Shown: positions 33,228 to 42,182 of the stretch, one piece after another | Numbering within the stretch: position 1 is the first letter of the stretch | How the letters are laid out: every line of letters starts with the position of its first letter | Source: Clostridia bacterium | Lineage (GTDB): Bacteria; Bacillota; Clostridia; Oscillospirales; CAG-272 | Assembly (NCBI GenBank): GCA_017412675.1 | Contig: JAFPWV010000230.1 | Coordinates: 1-57,732 of the forward strand | Direction: 5' to 3' | Length of the DNA: 57,732 nucleotides | The notes under the pieces: model-generated | Databases searched by the model: none | Told to the model about the DNA's origin: nothing | The model's input: only the letters and a program-made list of their open reading frames with translations | Program-made: the position numbers and the translations under genes

Positions 33228-34886
33228 TTATTTCTTCACTCTTGCTTTGATGACGAAGAGCGTGCCGATCATCAAAACGATGGCGATGGGCAGGGAGATG
33301 AACCAGGTCTGGATGCTCGGGATCAGGACGCTCACGAACGCCGCAATCAGGAAGGAGACGAAGGAGACCGCCGCCACGGTGATCGCGTACGGGAGCTGGG
33401 TCGAGACATGGTTGATGTGGTCGCAGCGCGCGCCCGCCGAGGACATGATCGTCGTGTCGGAGATCGGGGAGCAGTGGTCGCCGCAGACCGCGCCCGCGAG
33501 GCAGGCAGACATGCCGATGTACATGAGCTCGGACGACGCCGGGAAGATGCTCGTGACGATCGGGATCAGGATGCCGAAGGTGCCCCAGGACGTACCGGTC
33601 GAGAAGGAGATGAACACGGCGACGAGGAAGATGACCGCCGGGAGGAGAGCCGTGAGGCCTTCCGCCGCGCCGCTCATGAAGCCCTCGACGAATTCGGAGG
33701 AGCCGAGCGCGGAGGTCATGTTCTTCAGAGAGCCCGCGAAGGTGAGGATCATGATCGCGGGGACCATGGCCTTGAAGCCCTCGGGGATGCACTCCATCGC
33801 TTCCTTGAAGGTGATGGTGCGGCGGGCGACGAGGTAGAGCATCACGAGGACGATGGTGATGATGCCGCCCCACGGGAGACCGATGACGGCGTCGGTGTTG
33901 GAGAACGCGCCGATGAAGTCGCCCTTGTAGTCCGTGCCGCCCCAGGCGTCGGTGCCGAAGAAGCCGCCGATGTAGATGAGGCCGATGACGCAGACGATGA
34001 TCAGGACGATGATCGGGAGAACGAGGTCATAGACCTTGCCCTTCGTACCGGTCTTGCCGGTGCTCTCCGCCGCGTGCTCAGTGCCGGAGGTGAAGAGGTC
34101 GCCCTTTTCGATGGCGTTCTTTTCGTGCTTCGCCATCGGGCCGTAGTCGAACTTCATGCAGGCGAGGGCGATGATGAAGACGAGGGTGAGGAGCGAATAG
34201 AAGTTATAGGGGATCGCGCGCACGAAGAGGCTGAGGCCGGAATAGCCCGTGCCCTCGGCGTAGGAAGAGACCGCGGCCGCCCACGAGGAGATCGGGGCGA
34301 TCATGCAGATCGGAGCCGCCGTCGCGTCGATGAGGTACGCGAGCTTGGCGCGGGAGATCTTGTGGCTGTCCGTGACCGGCTGCATGACGGAGCCGACCGT
34401 GAGGCAGTTGAAGTAGTCGTCGATGAAGATCAGGACGCCGAGCAGGAAGGTGGCGAGCTGCGCGCCGACGCGGGTCTTGATGTTCTTCTGCGCCCACTTG
34501 CCGAACGCCGCCGACGCGCCCGTGCGGTTGAGCAGGGCCACGAGGACGCCGAGGATGACGAGGAAGATGAAGATGCCGGCGTTGTCTGACACGGCGGTGA
34601 TGATGCCGTCGTTGATGACGGTGTCAAGCGTTCCCGCGAAGGAGAAGTTCGTCGCGAGAAGGCCGCCCGCGATGATGCCGACGAAGAGGGACGAATAGAC
34701 CTCCTTCGTGATGAGGGCAAGGACGATCGCGATCAGCGGCGGGAGAAGCGCCAGCGCGGTGCCGTACGCAAATGACGGCGAGCCGGTTTCTCCGTCGTCC
34801 GCGAACACCGTGACGGCGAGCGTCATCGCCAGCACGACGGCGAGGAGGACGAAGGGGATGATGCGGGAGAGTTTGCGGTGTCTCAT
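33228..34886 (-). CDS. NhaC family transporter, probable lysine transporter (LysW-like)
   Basis: The 552-residue protein has about 11-12 membrane spans and NhaC features: IDDYFNCLTVGSVMQPV, KLAYLIDATAAPICMIAPISSW, FSTGTSWGTFGILIPI and GDHCSPISDTTIMSSAGA. Annotation by homology alone would say Na+/H+ antiporter. A lysine riboswitch with a terminator sits directly upstream. NhaC-family members under L-boxes have been proposed as lysine transporters (LysW), so lysine is the likely substrate. The start at 34886 is chosen by its RBS and because it begins the first membrane helix region. Confidence 0.9.
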   Translation of the reverse strand: MRHRKLSRIIPFVLLAVVLAMTLAVTVFADDGETGSPSFAYGTALALLPPLIAIVLALITKEVYSSLFVGIIAGGLLATNFSFAGTLDTVINDGIITAVSDNAGIFIFLVILGVLVALLNRTGASAAFGKWAQKNIKTRVGAQLATFLLGVLIFIDDYFNCLTVGSVMQPVTDSHKISRAKLAYLIDATAAPICMIAPISSWAAAVSSYAEGTGYSGLSLFVRAIPYNFYSLLTLVFIIALACMKFDYGPMAKHEKNAIEKGDLFTSGTEHAAESTGKTGTKGKVYDLVLPIIVLIIVCVIGLIYIGGFFGTDAWGGTDYKGDFIGAFSNTDAVIGLPWGGIITIVLVMLYLVARRTITFKEAMECIPEGFKAMVPAIMILTFAGSLKNMTSALGSSEFVEGFMSGAAEGLTALLPAVIFLVAVFISFSTGTSWGTFGILIPIVTSIFPASSELMYIGMSACLAGAVCGDHCSPISDTTIMSSAGARCDHINHVSTQLPYAITVAAVSFVSFLIAAFVSVLIPSIQTWFISLPIAIVLMIGTLFVIKARVKK

Positions 34887-34923
34887 TTTCCGGGTTCCTT
34901 TCCGAATCAAAAAGAATTTGAAA

Positions 34924-35165
34924 CAAAAAACAGACGCTCCGCATGGACGCCGGACGTCTGTCTTCACGAGGGCGATCACCGCCCTTCGGAAAAACCTGTA
35001 TCAGCAGCGCTCCACGGTTGTGACAGGCCGCACCGTCTTCCGGTACGGTCCAAGGAAAGCCGGATCCTTCCCTTTCGGCGGATCAGCCCCCCGTCTGCCG
35101 CGTCCTTTCCGAAGGGACATTCCCCGGCAGCCGATCATCCTCACCGCGCCTCTGCTTTGGTTACG
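34924..35165 (-). promoter_or_regulatory. Lysine riboswitch (L-box) with intrinsic terminator
   Basis: On the minus strand the elements appear in L-box order. AGAGGCGCG opens the aptamer (about 35148-35155). CCGAAAGGGAAGG, CTTGGACCGTACCGG and CCTGTCACAACCGTGGAGCGCTGCTG follow and match its conserved core and closing strand. Downstream, ACAGACG/CGTCTGT with a long T run (34924-34962) is the expression-platform terminator. The gap between promoter and gene is about 280 bases and holds nothing else. I recognised it by eye, so a covariance search should confirm it. Confidence 0.88.
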
Positions 35166-35170
35166 ATCCC

Positions 35171-35199
35171 ATTATAACATTGTTTTTCTGAAAATGCAA
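35171..35199 (-). promoter_or_regulatory. Promoter of the lysine riboswitch transcript
   Basis: On the minus strand the -35 TTGCAT (35194-35199) and the -10 TATAAT (35171-35176) have a 17-base spacer. Confidence 0.7.
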
Positions 35200-35262
35200 G
35201 GGCATTTGAATAAAAATACAAATTATATTTTGTTTTCGACGGGATCGGATCGCGGCGGGACC

Positions 35263-35291
35263 TTGATTTTTCGCCTTCGTTGTGATAGAAT
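35263..35291 (+). promoter_or_regulatory. Promoter of the 35.3 kb operon
   Basis: The -35 is TTGATT (35263-35268) and the -10 is TAGAAT (35286-35291), with a 17-base spacer. It is followed by the strong RBS GAGGAGGT. Confidence 0.6.
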
Positions 35292-35320
35292 GAAGGAAGA
35301 TCTACCGAGGAGGTCCCTCC

Positions 35321-36499
35321 ATGCCACGTCATCACACGCTGCGCGTGCTCGTACTCGAACAGAATCCCCTCTTCTCGGACGGGACGCGTCTCTCCGATCT
35401 CGCCGGGACGACCGATCAGATCGAAGCCTCCGTTCTCGAGCTTTACGACGACATCAAATACGGCTCCCACGGCCTCGTGACCTGCGAGACCGCCGCATGG
35501 GAGCGCATCGACGAATTCCCGCGCCACAAGGTCCTCTTCCATCTCGAAGCGGGGGACTCGCACACCCTCGACGAGCCGACCGTCCGCCGTCTCTTTGAGA
35601 AGGGCTGGTACGGATGGTGGCAGAACGACTGGTTCACGAAGGAGGTCTGTCCCGAGGACGTCGGGTTCTCCTTCGATTACGCCGCGCTCTTCGAGGCACA
35701 CCGTATCGTCGAGCGGAGGCAGAAGGGCGAGTTCGACATGATCCTGCTCGTGAATCAGGATCCGGTCTACTGCTTCGAGGCGTGCATGTTCGGCCGCAGC
35801 GCCTACTGGATCAACGGCGATCCGATCGAGGCGGACTGCCCGCTCACCACCGTGATGAACGTCTCCGTCAGCCGCCGCGACGCGAACTTCGAGTGCTTCG
35901 GGCACATGATGGAAAACGTGATGATGCACACGTTCACAGGCGGGACCGACTGCTTCGGCTACCGCGAGGGCGAATGGTACGGGATGCCGTACGAGAAGAT
36001 GAACCTCTGGCAGAAATTCATCCTCGCCAAGCGCAACTGGGACGGGACGACTGCCTGCGGGAACGTGCATTTCTCGCCGAATTCCGTCGCGGACTACGAC
36101 TGGAAGAATCCCGAGCCGATCCTCTCGACCTGGCGCGACTGGCACGACCATTACCCGAACCTCACCGGGGAGGCCGAGCTCTTCGATCCGTCGGTCTATC
36201 TGCCGAAGGGCATCGGTGAGCCGCACGCCTGCCGCCTGCATCATCGCTGGTGGTTCTCGTGTATGCCCCATGCCGACGGGCGGACTGCGGACGGGTATTC
36301 CAACAGCTGGTGGGACTACTTCGCCTCGCTCGAATACGCCGAAGCCGTCCGGGCAAACAGCGACGGGACCTTCACCGTGACCTACCGCTCCGGCGCGGAA
36401 AAGACCGTGCTTCCGAGCGATCCCGACGTGCGGGCAGAGATCACCGACGGCGGCGTGACGGTCTTCGTCGAGGGAAAATCCGCTTCCTTGCCCTTATAA
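35321..36499 (+). CDS. Hypothetical protein rich in Trp and His
   Basis: The 392-residue soluble protein has no signal peptide. It is unusually rich in aromatic residues and histidine (WYGWWQNDWF, HHRWWFSCMPHADG, YSNSWWDYFASLEYAE). A clear domain family is not recognised. NNWW-type and HHRWW clusters suggest a carbohydrate or metal-related fold, but that is only an impression. It has its own promoter and RBS, and lies 31 bases before pncB, so the two may be co-transcribed. Confidence 0.7.
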   Translation: MPRHHTLRVLVLEQNPLFSDGTRLSDLAGTTDQIEASVLELYDDIKYGSHGLVTCETAAWERIDEFPRHKVLFHLEAGDSHTLDEPTVRRLFEKGWYGWWQNDWFTKEVCPEDVGFSFDYAALFEAHRIVERRQKGEFDMILLVNQDPVYCFEACMFGRSAYWINGDPIEADCPLTTVMNVSVSRRDANFECFGHMMENVMMHTFTGGTDCFGYREGEWYGMPYEKMNLWQKFILAKRNWDGTTACGNVHFSPNSVADYDWKNPEPILSTWRDWHDHYPNLTGEAELFDPSVYLPKGIGEPHACRLHHRWWFSCMPHADGRTADGYSNSWWDYFASLEYAEAVRANSDGTFTVTYRSGAEKTVLPSDPDVRAEITDGGVTVFVEGKSASLPL

Positions 36500-36530
36500 A
36501 CCGATCCAGAATCCCATCAAGGAGTGACTT

Positions 36531-37994
36531 ATGAGAACCGACGATTACAATCTCGCGCTGCTGTGCGACTTTTACGAGCTGACGATGAGCCGGGGGTATT
36601 TCAACACGCCGATGCGCGATCGGATCGCGTACTTCGACGTCTTTTACCGCCGCGTCCCGGACGGAGGAGGCTATGCCATCGCCGCGGGGCTCGAACAGAT
36701 CATCGACTACATCCGCGACCTGCACTTCACCGACGGGGACATCGAGTTTCTGCGGGAGAAGAAGATCTTCGACGAGGAATTCCTCCGCTATCTGCGCGGC
36801 TTCCGGTTCCACGGCGATATCTGGGGCGTGCCGGAGGGATCCGTCATCTTCCCCTACGAGCCGATCCTCACCGTCCGCGCGCCCATCATCGAGGCGCAGC
36901 TGGTCGAGACCTACGTCCTGCTCGTGCTCAACCACGAATGCCTCGTGGCGACGAAGGCCAGCCGCATGGTCCGCGCGGCAAAGGGACGTCCGATCTCCGA
37001 ATTCGGGTCGAGACGCGCCCACGGCGAAGCGGCTGCGGTCTACGGCGCGCGCGCTGCCTACATCGGCGGATGCGCGGGAACGGCCTGCACCCTCTCCGAC
37101 CGTCTCTACGGCGTTCCGGCGGGCGGCACCATGGCGCATTCCTGGGTCCAGATGTTCGACAACGAATATGAAGCCTTCACGACCTACGCGAAGCTCTATC
37201 CCGAGAATCCCTGCTTCCTCGTCGACACCTATTCCGTCTTCGGCTCCGGGCTTCCGAACGCCATCCGCGCGGTCAAGGACGTGCTCTGGCCCTCGGGACG
37301 CAGAAAATGCGCCATCCGCATCGACTCCGGCGACCTCGCGTACATCACGAAGAAGGCGCGCCGGATGCTCGACGACGAGGGGCTGACGGACTGCAGGATC
37401 GTCGTCTCGAACTCCCTCGACGAGTACCTCATCACGGAGCTTTTGAACCAGGAGGCTGCGATCGACTCGTTCGGCATCGGCGAGCGCCTGATCACGGCGA
37501 AATCCGATCCGGTGTTCGGGTGCGTCTACAAGCTGGCGGCCTGTGAGAACGAGCGCGGCGAGATCGTGCCGAAGATCAAGGTCTCCGAGAACGCCGCGAA
37601 GATCACCAACCCCGGCTTCAAGAAGGTCTGGCGCTTCTACGCGAACGAATCCGGCAAGGCGGAGGCCGACCTCATCACGATGCACCACGAGGAGATCGAC
37701 CAGTCCGCGCCGCTCGAGATCTTCGACCCGGAATACACCTGGAAACGGAAGCTCCTCACGGACTTCACCGCCCGCGAGCTCCTCGTCCCGATCTTCCGCG
37801 CCGGCGAAATGGTCTACAACCTGCCCCCGCTCGAGGAGATCCGCGATCACTGTGCCCGTGAGATCAACACGATGTGGAAGGAAGTGCTGCGCTTCGAGAA
37901 CCCGCACAACTATTACGTCGACCTCTCCGAGGAGCTGTGGAATCTGAAAAACAAGATGATCTCGAAGTACATCAAGGGCAACCGCGGTGACTGA
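36531..37994 (+). CDS. pncB: Nicotinate phosphoribosyltransferase
   Basis: Makes nicotinate mononucleotide from nicotinate and PRPP in NAD salvage. The 487-residue protein contains DFYELTMSRGYF (N-terminus), EFGSRRAHGEAAA, GGTMAHSWVQMF with the phosphorylated-type histidine, IRIDSGDLAY and FGIGERLITAKSDPVFGCVYKL, all family signatures. The RBS AAGGAG is present. Its last eight bases overlap the next gene. Confidence 0.95.
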   Translation: MRTDDYNLALLCDFYELTMSRGYFNTPMRDRIAYFDVFYRRVPDGGGYAIAAGLEQIIDYIRDLHFTDGDIEFLREKKIFDEEFLRYLRGFRFHGDIWGVPEGSVIFPYEPILTVRAPIIEAQLVETYVLLVLNHECLVATKASRMVRAAKGRPISEFGSRRAHGEAAAVYGARAAYIGGCAGTACTLSDRLYGVPAGGTMAHSWVQMFDNEYEAFTTYAKLYPENPCFLVDTYSVFGSGLPNAIRAVKDVLWPSGRRKCAIRIDSGDLAYITKKARRMLDDEGLTDCRIVVSNSLDEYLITELLNQEAAIDSFGIGERLITAKSDPVFGCVYKLAACENERGEIVPKIKVSENAAKITNPGFKKVWRFYANESGKAEADLITMHHEEIDQSAPLEIFDPEYTWKRKLLTDFTARELLVPIFRAGEMVYNLPPLEEIRDHCAREINTMWKEVLRFENPHNYYVDLSEELWNLKNKMISKYIKGNRGD

Positions 37995-38892
37995 GTGCTT
38001 CCTCTGCCCCCGGATGTGCGGCGCTGACCGGGAAAAGACCGTCGGGTTCTGCGGCGCGGGGCGCGACCCTGAGGTCTCGAAGATCATGCTTCACCATTGG
38101 GAGGAGCCGCCGATCTCGGGTCCCGATCCGAAGGACGAGGCGCACGGCTCCGGGGCGATCTTCTTCGCGCACTGCTCCCTCGGCTGCGTGTACTGCCAGA
38201 ACGGCAAGATCAGCCGCCGCTCCGCCCGCGGGGAGAGGTATTCCCCGGACCGGCTCGCCGCGGCGATGATCGACCTCGAGGCGTCCGGCGCGTACAACAT
38301 CAACCTCGTCACCCCGACGCACTACGCGGACCGTCTCGTCGAAGCGGTGCGGATGGCGCGGGAAAACGGGCTGACGATCCCCGTCGTGTGGAATACGGGC
38401 GGGTATGAGCGGCCCGAGACGATCGACATGCTCCGCGGCACGGTCGACGTGTTTCTCACGGATTTCAAATACGCATCGGCGGAGCTTGCCGGACGGTATT
38501 CCGGCGCACCGGACTATCCGGACTTTGCAGCACGGTCGCTCGCACGGATGTTCGAGGTCACTGGCCCCTGCGTCTTTGACGATAACGGAATGATGCGGCG
38601 CGGCGTGATCGTGCGGCACCTCGTTTTGCCGGGATGCCGGGCGGATTCCGCCGACGTGCTGCACAAGATCGCCGGGACGGTTCCGGTCTCGGACGTGCGG
38701 CTCTCGCTCATGGCGCAGTACACCCCGGAATTTCTCCCGCCGCCGGAGGATCCGGACCGGTGGCGCGCGATCCGGCGGAAGGTCACGAGCTACGAATACG
38801 AAAAGGTCGCCGAGGAGGCGTCCCGGCTCGGCTTCACGGGCTGGATGCAGGAACGGTCCTCCGCCACGGCACGGTTCACACCGGATTTTTAA
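37987..38892 (+). CDS. Radical SAM protein, PflA-like
   Basis: The 301-residue protein starts with GTG inside the end of pncB. An N-terminal cysteine set (CFLCPRMCG, FCG) precedes the radical SAM motif CSLGCVYCQN (C-X3-C-X2-C, near residues 63-70). VWNTGGYERPETI and DVFLTDFKYA follow, typical of activase-like and AmmeMemoRadiSam-related enzymes. It binds a 4Fe-4S cluster and cleaves SAM; the substrate is unknown. Translational overlap with pncB suggests co-expression. Confidence 0.88.
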   Translation: MTECFLCPRMCGADREKTVGFCGAGRDPEVSKIMLHHWEEPPISGPDPKDEAHGSGAIFFAHCSLGCVYCQNGKISRRSARGERYSPDRLAAAMIDLEASGAYNINLVTPTHYADRLVEAVRMARENGLTIPVVWNTGGYERPETIDMLRGTVDVFLTDFKYASAELAGRYSGAPDYPDFAARSLARMFEVTGPCVFDDNGMMRRGVIVRHLVLPGCRADSADVLHKIAGTVPVSDVRLSLMAQYTPEFLPPPEDPDRWRAIRRKVTSYEYEKVAEEASRLGFTGWMQERSSATARFTPDF

Positions 38893-38915
38893 GAGTATTT
38901 CTTTTCGATAACCAC

Positions 38916-38975
38916 TTGACATCATAAAACTCCTGTGATATACTATTTGCGAAAATCTTGAATCACAGGAGTTTT
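38916..38975 (+). promoter_or_regulatory. Promoter and 14-bp inverted repeat before the DUF3795 gene
   Basis: The -35 is TTGACA (38916-38921) and the -10 is TATACT (38939-38944). AAAACTCCTGTGAT (38926-38939) is exactly complementary to ATCACAGGAGTTTT (38962-38975). The right arm contains the gene's RBS AGGAG (38967-38971). Transcripts from upstream would contain both arms and form a terminator-like, RBS-masking hairpin; transcripts from this promoter would contain only the right arm. Confidence 0.65.
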
Positions 38976-38979
38976 TGTC

Positions 38980-39270
38980 ATGGAAGAGATCGAATTTGAG
39001 CGGATCACTGCCTGCGGGGAATGCTGCGACGGATGCGGGAAGTTCAAGGAAGGATCGTGCCCCGGATGCATCGCATCGGACGGGGACGTCCCGGAATGGA
39101 AGGAATCCGGCGGCTGTCCGATCCACCGATGCACGCGGCGGCACGGCGTACCGTTCTGCGGTCTGTGCGCGGAATTCCCGTGCGCGTGGCTGAAGGAGAA
39201 GATCGTGTGGAATCCCCACGCCGTCGAGCATCTGGCAGAGCTTGCAAAAGCATGGCACGAACAAAAATGA
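38980..39270 (+). CDS. DUF3795 cysteine-rich protein
   Basis: The 96-residue protein has about ten cysteines in DUF3795 order (ITACGECCDGCGKFKEGSCPGCIA, GGCPIHRCTRRHGVPFCGLCAEFPCAWL). It should bind zinc or Fe-S clusters. The function of the family is unknown. It has its own promoter and a hairpin that covers its RBS (see the preceding feature). AGGAG lies 8 bases before the ATG. Confidence 0.88.
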   Translation: MEEIEFERITACGECCDGCGKFKEGSCPGCIASDGDVPEWKESGGCPIHRCTRRHGVPFCGLCAEFPCAWLKEKIVWNPHAVEHLAELAKAWHEQK

Positions 39271-39277
39271 AGAGAAA

Positions 39278-39578
39278 GGGGTTGTCGCAACAGCATTGGG
39301 GCGTGAAGCCGCACTTGATGTGTCATTGCGAGGAAGGGCCGCAAGGTCCTGACGTGGCAATCCGTACTTTTTCATGAAACAAACAGCCGGATTCTGCTGC
39401 TTCGACCCTCGTGTCTGGGATGCGGATTGCCACGTCGCAGGTCTCGGGACCTGCTCCTCGCAATGACACATGACAGTCGGTGCGAAGCCATGCTCTTCAA
39501 TGCCGTCGCTCGACTCTTATCCGATACAACAAAGGGGATGCCGCACTTCTCCGTTTCAGGAGTAAATGCGACAGCCCC
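39278..39578. repeat. Dispersed MITE-like repeat, second copy, carrying a nested element
   Basis: The ends are GGGGTTGTCGCA (39278) and TGCGACAGCCCC (39567-39578), inverted with one mismatch. The termini and the TTCTCCGTTTC...GGAGT segment match the element at 31032-31264. The middle is replaced by a 154-bp fold-back element (39318-39471). No gene is present, and it fills the gap between two convergent genes. Confidence 0.65.
39318..39471. mobile_element. Nested fold-back element with TGTCATTGCGAGGA ends
   Basis: The 17-bp ends ATGTGTCATTGCGAGGA and TCCTCGCAATGACACAT are perfect inverted repeats. A second internal pair, GACGTGGCAATCCG (39351-39364) and CGGATTGCCACGTC (39423-39436), is also perfect. 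The whole can fold into one long hairpin. Palindromic repeats with TGTCATTGCGAG...GTGGCAATCC are known from many bacterial genomes and probably move with a transposase in trans. Confidence 0.75.
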
Positions 39579-39604
39579 ATTTGTTTTGTGTTCGGACGGC
39601 GGGT

Positions 39605-40702
39605 TTACAGCTCTTTGACGAAGAGGTGGTCGCTGTCTCCGCCGTAATTCACGATATCCCCCAGATACCGGTAGCCGTATTTCTCGTACAGGCCGAAGAA
39701 GGACGAGGGGATGTAGGTCTTCTCATAGCCGAGCGATTTGGCATACGCGTTCGCACAACCGATGAGCTTTTCACTGATCCGCCTGCCGCGGTACGCTTCG
39801 TCGACAAAGACACTCGAAACCCACGGAAAAACATCGGGGAGCGGATAATAATCGGTCATCAGGAACGTGGTCATCCCGACGATCCTTCCGTCCGCGACGG
39901 CTGCGAAAACCGCCTCGTCGCCCGTGAAGTCCCAGGTCCGGATCAGCGCGGCGAGATGGTCCTTCGCCTCCTCCCACGAGCAGGTCTCGATGAAGCGGAG
40001 AAGCTCCTCGGCGCGCGGTGTGTCCCGCTCGACCTTTTCGACGGAGACGGGATCCGCCGCGTTCAGTCCGAAGTGATCGGCGACCTTTCGGACCGTTTCC
40101 TCCACGGACAGCCCCTCCGCCCGATCGATGAAAAACCAGCCGCTGTTCCGCACCGCATGGTAGAAACCGACGTTTCTGCGGATAAGCACTTCGCTGTACA
40201 GCGCCTTTGCCTTTTCGGGATCGGACGCGCTGTTGAGATAATCCCGGAATCCCTTGTGGTCGGGCCGTTCGGCGTAGGTTCTCGCTATGTCCGACGGCTC
40301 CTGCAGGAGAAAGACGATCCCGGACCGGTCGGTGAGCTGCTCCGCCTGTTCCAGCGTGAGGTGGCAGTCGCACAGGATCCTGCCGTTCTGCGAAAGCCGG
40401 ATCAAATCAAGCAGCACAAAGTCGAGCTGCTCCCTTGTGGTTCCGGCGAGCCACGCTTCGTATTCCCCGACCGTGCGCCCGAAGAATTCGTCGGCGTCTG
40501 CGAAGGTCTTGTTCATGTTCGGCTGACACGCGGGATCCGACAGTGCCCGGTGCCGCTCGAACGCCTCGTCGATGTTGTAGACGGGAATGCCGTACCGTTC
40601 ACCGAGCGCCCGTGTGACGGTGGTCTTCCCGCCGCAGGGCGTCCCCGTGACGAAACAGACGTTCCTTAAGTATGTTTTGATGACATTGTCCTGAATGTTC
40701 AT
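39605..40702 (-). CDS. P-loop kinase fused to a GNAT acetyltransferase
   Basis: The 365-residue protein has two parts. Residues 1-215 form a P-loop nucleotide or small-molecule kinase domain with Walker A GTPCGGKTT (20-28) and LDLIRLSQNGRILCDCHL as a Walker B/lid region. Residues 220-365 form a GNAT domain with VSSVFVDEAYRGRRISEKLI, the acetyl-CoA pyrophosphate loop RxxxIS, and FFGLYEKYGYRYLG. A fused kinase-acetyltransferase suggests successive modification of one small molecule, possibly detoxification. The substrate is unknown. Confidence 0.85.
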   Translation of the reverse strand: MNIQDNVIKTYLRNVCFVTGTPCGGKTTVTRALGERYGIPVYNIDEAFERHRALSDPACQPNMNKTFADADEFFGRTVGEYEAWLAGTTREQLDFVLLDLIRLSQNGRILCDCHLTLEQAEQLTDRSGIVFLLQEPSDIARTYAERPDHKGFRDYLNSASDPEKAKALYSEVLIRRNVGFYHAVRNSGWFFIDRAEGLSVEETVRKVADHFGLNAADPVSVEKVERDTPRAEELLRFIETCSWEEAKDHLAALIRTWDFTGDEAVFAAVADGRIVGMTTFLMTDYYPLPDVFPWVSSVFVDEAYRGRRISEKLIGCANAYAKSLGYEKTYIPSSFFGLYEKYGYRYLGDIVNYGGDSDHLFVKEL

Positions 40703-40886
40703 GAAGGTACTCCTTTTTCACAATCGTTATGGATGCGCAGCTCTGTCAGGCATGAAACGATTGCGCGGGGTTTCATGCCGTCAGAACGTTCTCAGTTTCA
40801 GATACACCATCATGAGAAAGACCCTCCTTTGGTATTGAACGTCCCGTACGGTGTGGGACGCAGTTTTGTCCGAAACCGGAGTTCCG

Positions 40887-42161
40887 TCACCCTCCCCGCA
40901 GGGTCCGGATCGCGAGCATCATGGCGTTGGCCGTGGTGAGGCGGCGGATCTTCGCGCGGTCGTTCTTGCCGTTGAAGTGACGGGTTTCGGTATGGGTCCC
41001 CTTCTCCGTCGCAACGCCGAAGCACACCGTTCCGACGGGCTTTTCGGGCGTCCCGCCGCCGGGTCCCGCGATCCCCGTGACCGAGACCGCGATGTCCGCC
41101 CCGGTCTGCCTCCTCGCGCCCTCCGCCATCGCCGCCGCGCATTCCTCGGACACCGCGCCGACCGTTTCGAGGGTCTCGTGCGGCACGCCGAGGAGGCGCT
41201 CCTTCACGTCGTTCGCGTAGGAGATGATCCCGCCGACGAAGACGTCCGACGCGCCGGGAATGTCCCCGACGGACGATCCGATCATGCCGGCCGTGCAGCT
41301 CTCCGCCGTTGCGAAGGTCATGCCGCGCCGGCGCAGCTCGCCGATGAGCGTGGTGACGACGGCGTTCTTCGCGTCGAAGGGGTTGTCGGTCTCCGTGTAG
41401 ATCTTCGGCCCGACGTCCGTCTGGCGGATCTCGTCGGCCTTCGCGCGGCAGAGGGCCTTTGCCTCCTCGAGCGTCCGGGCCCGCGCAGTCACCCGGATGC
41501 GGACCTCGTGCTCGCAGGCGTAAGGCGCGACCGTCGGGTTCTCCGAGGATTCCATCATCGGGCGCAGGATCAACTCCGCCGCCGATTCGCCGATGCCCCA
41601 GAGGTGGAGGTTCAGGCTGTAGATGACGTCGTCCGAGAGGCGGGCGAGCCACGGCTTGGCGCAGGCCTCGAACATCGGCTCGCATTCCGCCGGCGGTCCG
41701 GGGAGCAGGACTGCGTATTTCGTCTGCCCGCCGATCTCCCCCTCGATCCCGAGGCCGGGCGCGGTCCCCCATTTGTTATAGAACACCGTCGCACCGACGG
41801 GCACCCAGCACTGCGAGAGATTGTTCTCAGTCATCGGACGTCCGACGCGCCGGAAGTATGCCTCGATGTCCGCGCGGGTCGCCTCGTCGAAGACCATCTT
41901 TTTGCCGAACGCATCGGCGACGGCGTTTTTCGTGATGTCGTCGCACGTCGGGCCGAGGCCGCCCGTCAGGATCACGACGTCCGAGCGGCTGAGGGCGAGA
42001 TTCACCGCCTCGCGGAGCCGCTCCGGATTGTCGCCGACCGTCGTCTGGTGGTAGGAGGAAAAGCCGAGGGCGGCCATTTCCCGGGCGATGAACGCGCCGT
42101 CCGTATTGACGATGTCGCCGAGCAAAAGCTCCGTACCGACGCACAGGATTTCACAGATCAT
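40887..42161 (-). CDS. cinA: CinA family protein (nicotinamide-nucleotide amidase/competence-damage inducible)
   Basis: The 424-residue two-domain protein fits CinA. The N-terminal MoCF-like domain has EILCVGTELLLGDIVNTDGAFIAREM and VILTGGLGPTCDDITKNAV. The C-terminal amidase domain has TFATAESCTAGMIGSSVGDIPGASDVFVGGIISYAN and VTGIAGPGGGTPEKPVGTV. It deamidates NMN to NaMN and may hydrolyse ADP-ribose. Through NAD recycling it relates to pncB in the same window, although they are not in one operon. Confidence 0.95.
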   Translation of the reverse strand: MICEILCVGTELLLGDIVNTDGAFIAREMAALGFSSYHQTTVGDNPERLREAVNLALSRSDVVILTGGLGPTCDDITKNAVADAFGKKMVFDEATRADIEAYFRRVGRPMTENNLSQCWVPVGATVFYNKWGTAPGLGIEGEIGGQTKYAVLLPGPPAECEPMFEACAKPWLARLSDDVIYSLNLHLWGIGESAAELILRPMMESSENPTVAPYACEHEVRIRVTARARTLEEAKALCRAKADEIRQTDVGPKIYTETDNPFDAKNAVVTTLIGELRRRGMTFATAESCTAGMIGSSVGDIPGASDVFVGGIISYANDVKERLLGVPHETLETVGAVSEECAAAMAEGARRQTGADIAVSVTGIAGPGGGTPEKPVGTVCFGVATEKGTHTETRHFNGKNDRAKIRRLTTANAMMLAIRTLRGG

Positions 42162-42182
42162 ATCGGGATCTTCCTTTCAGAG

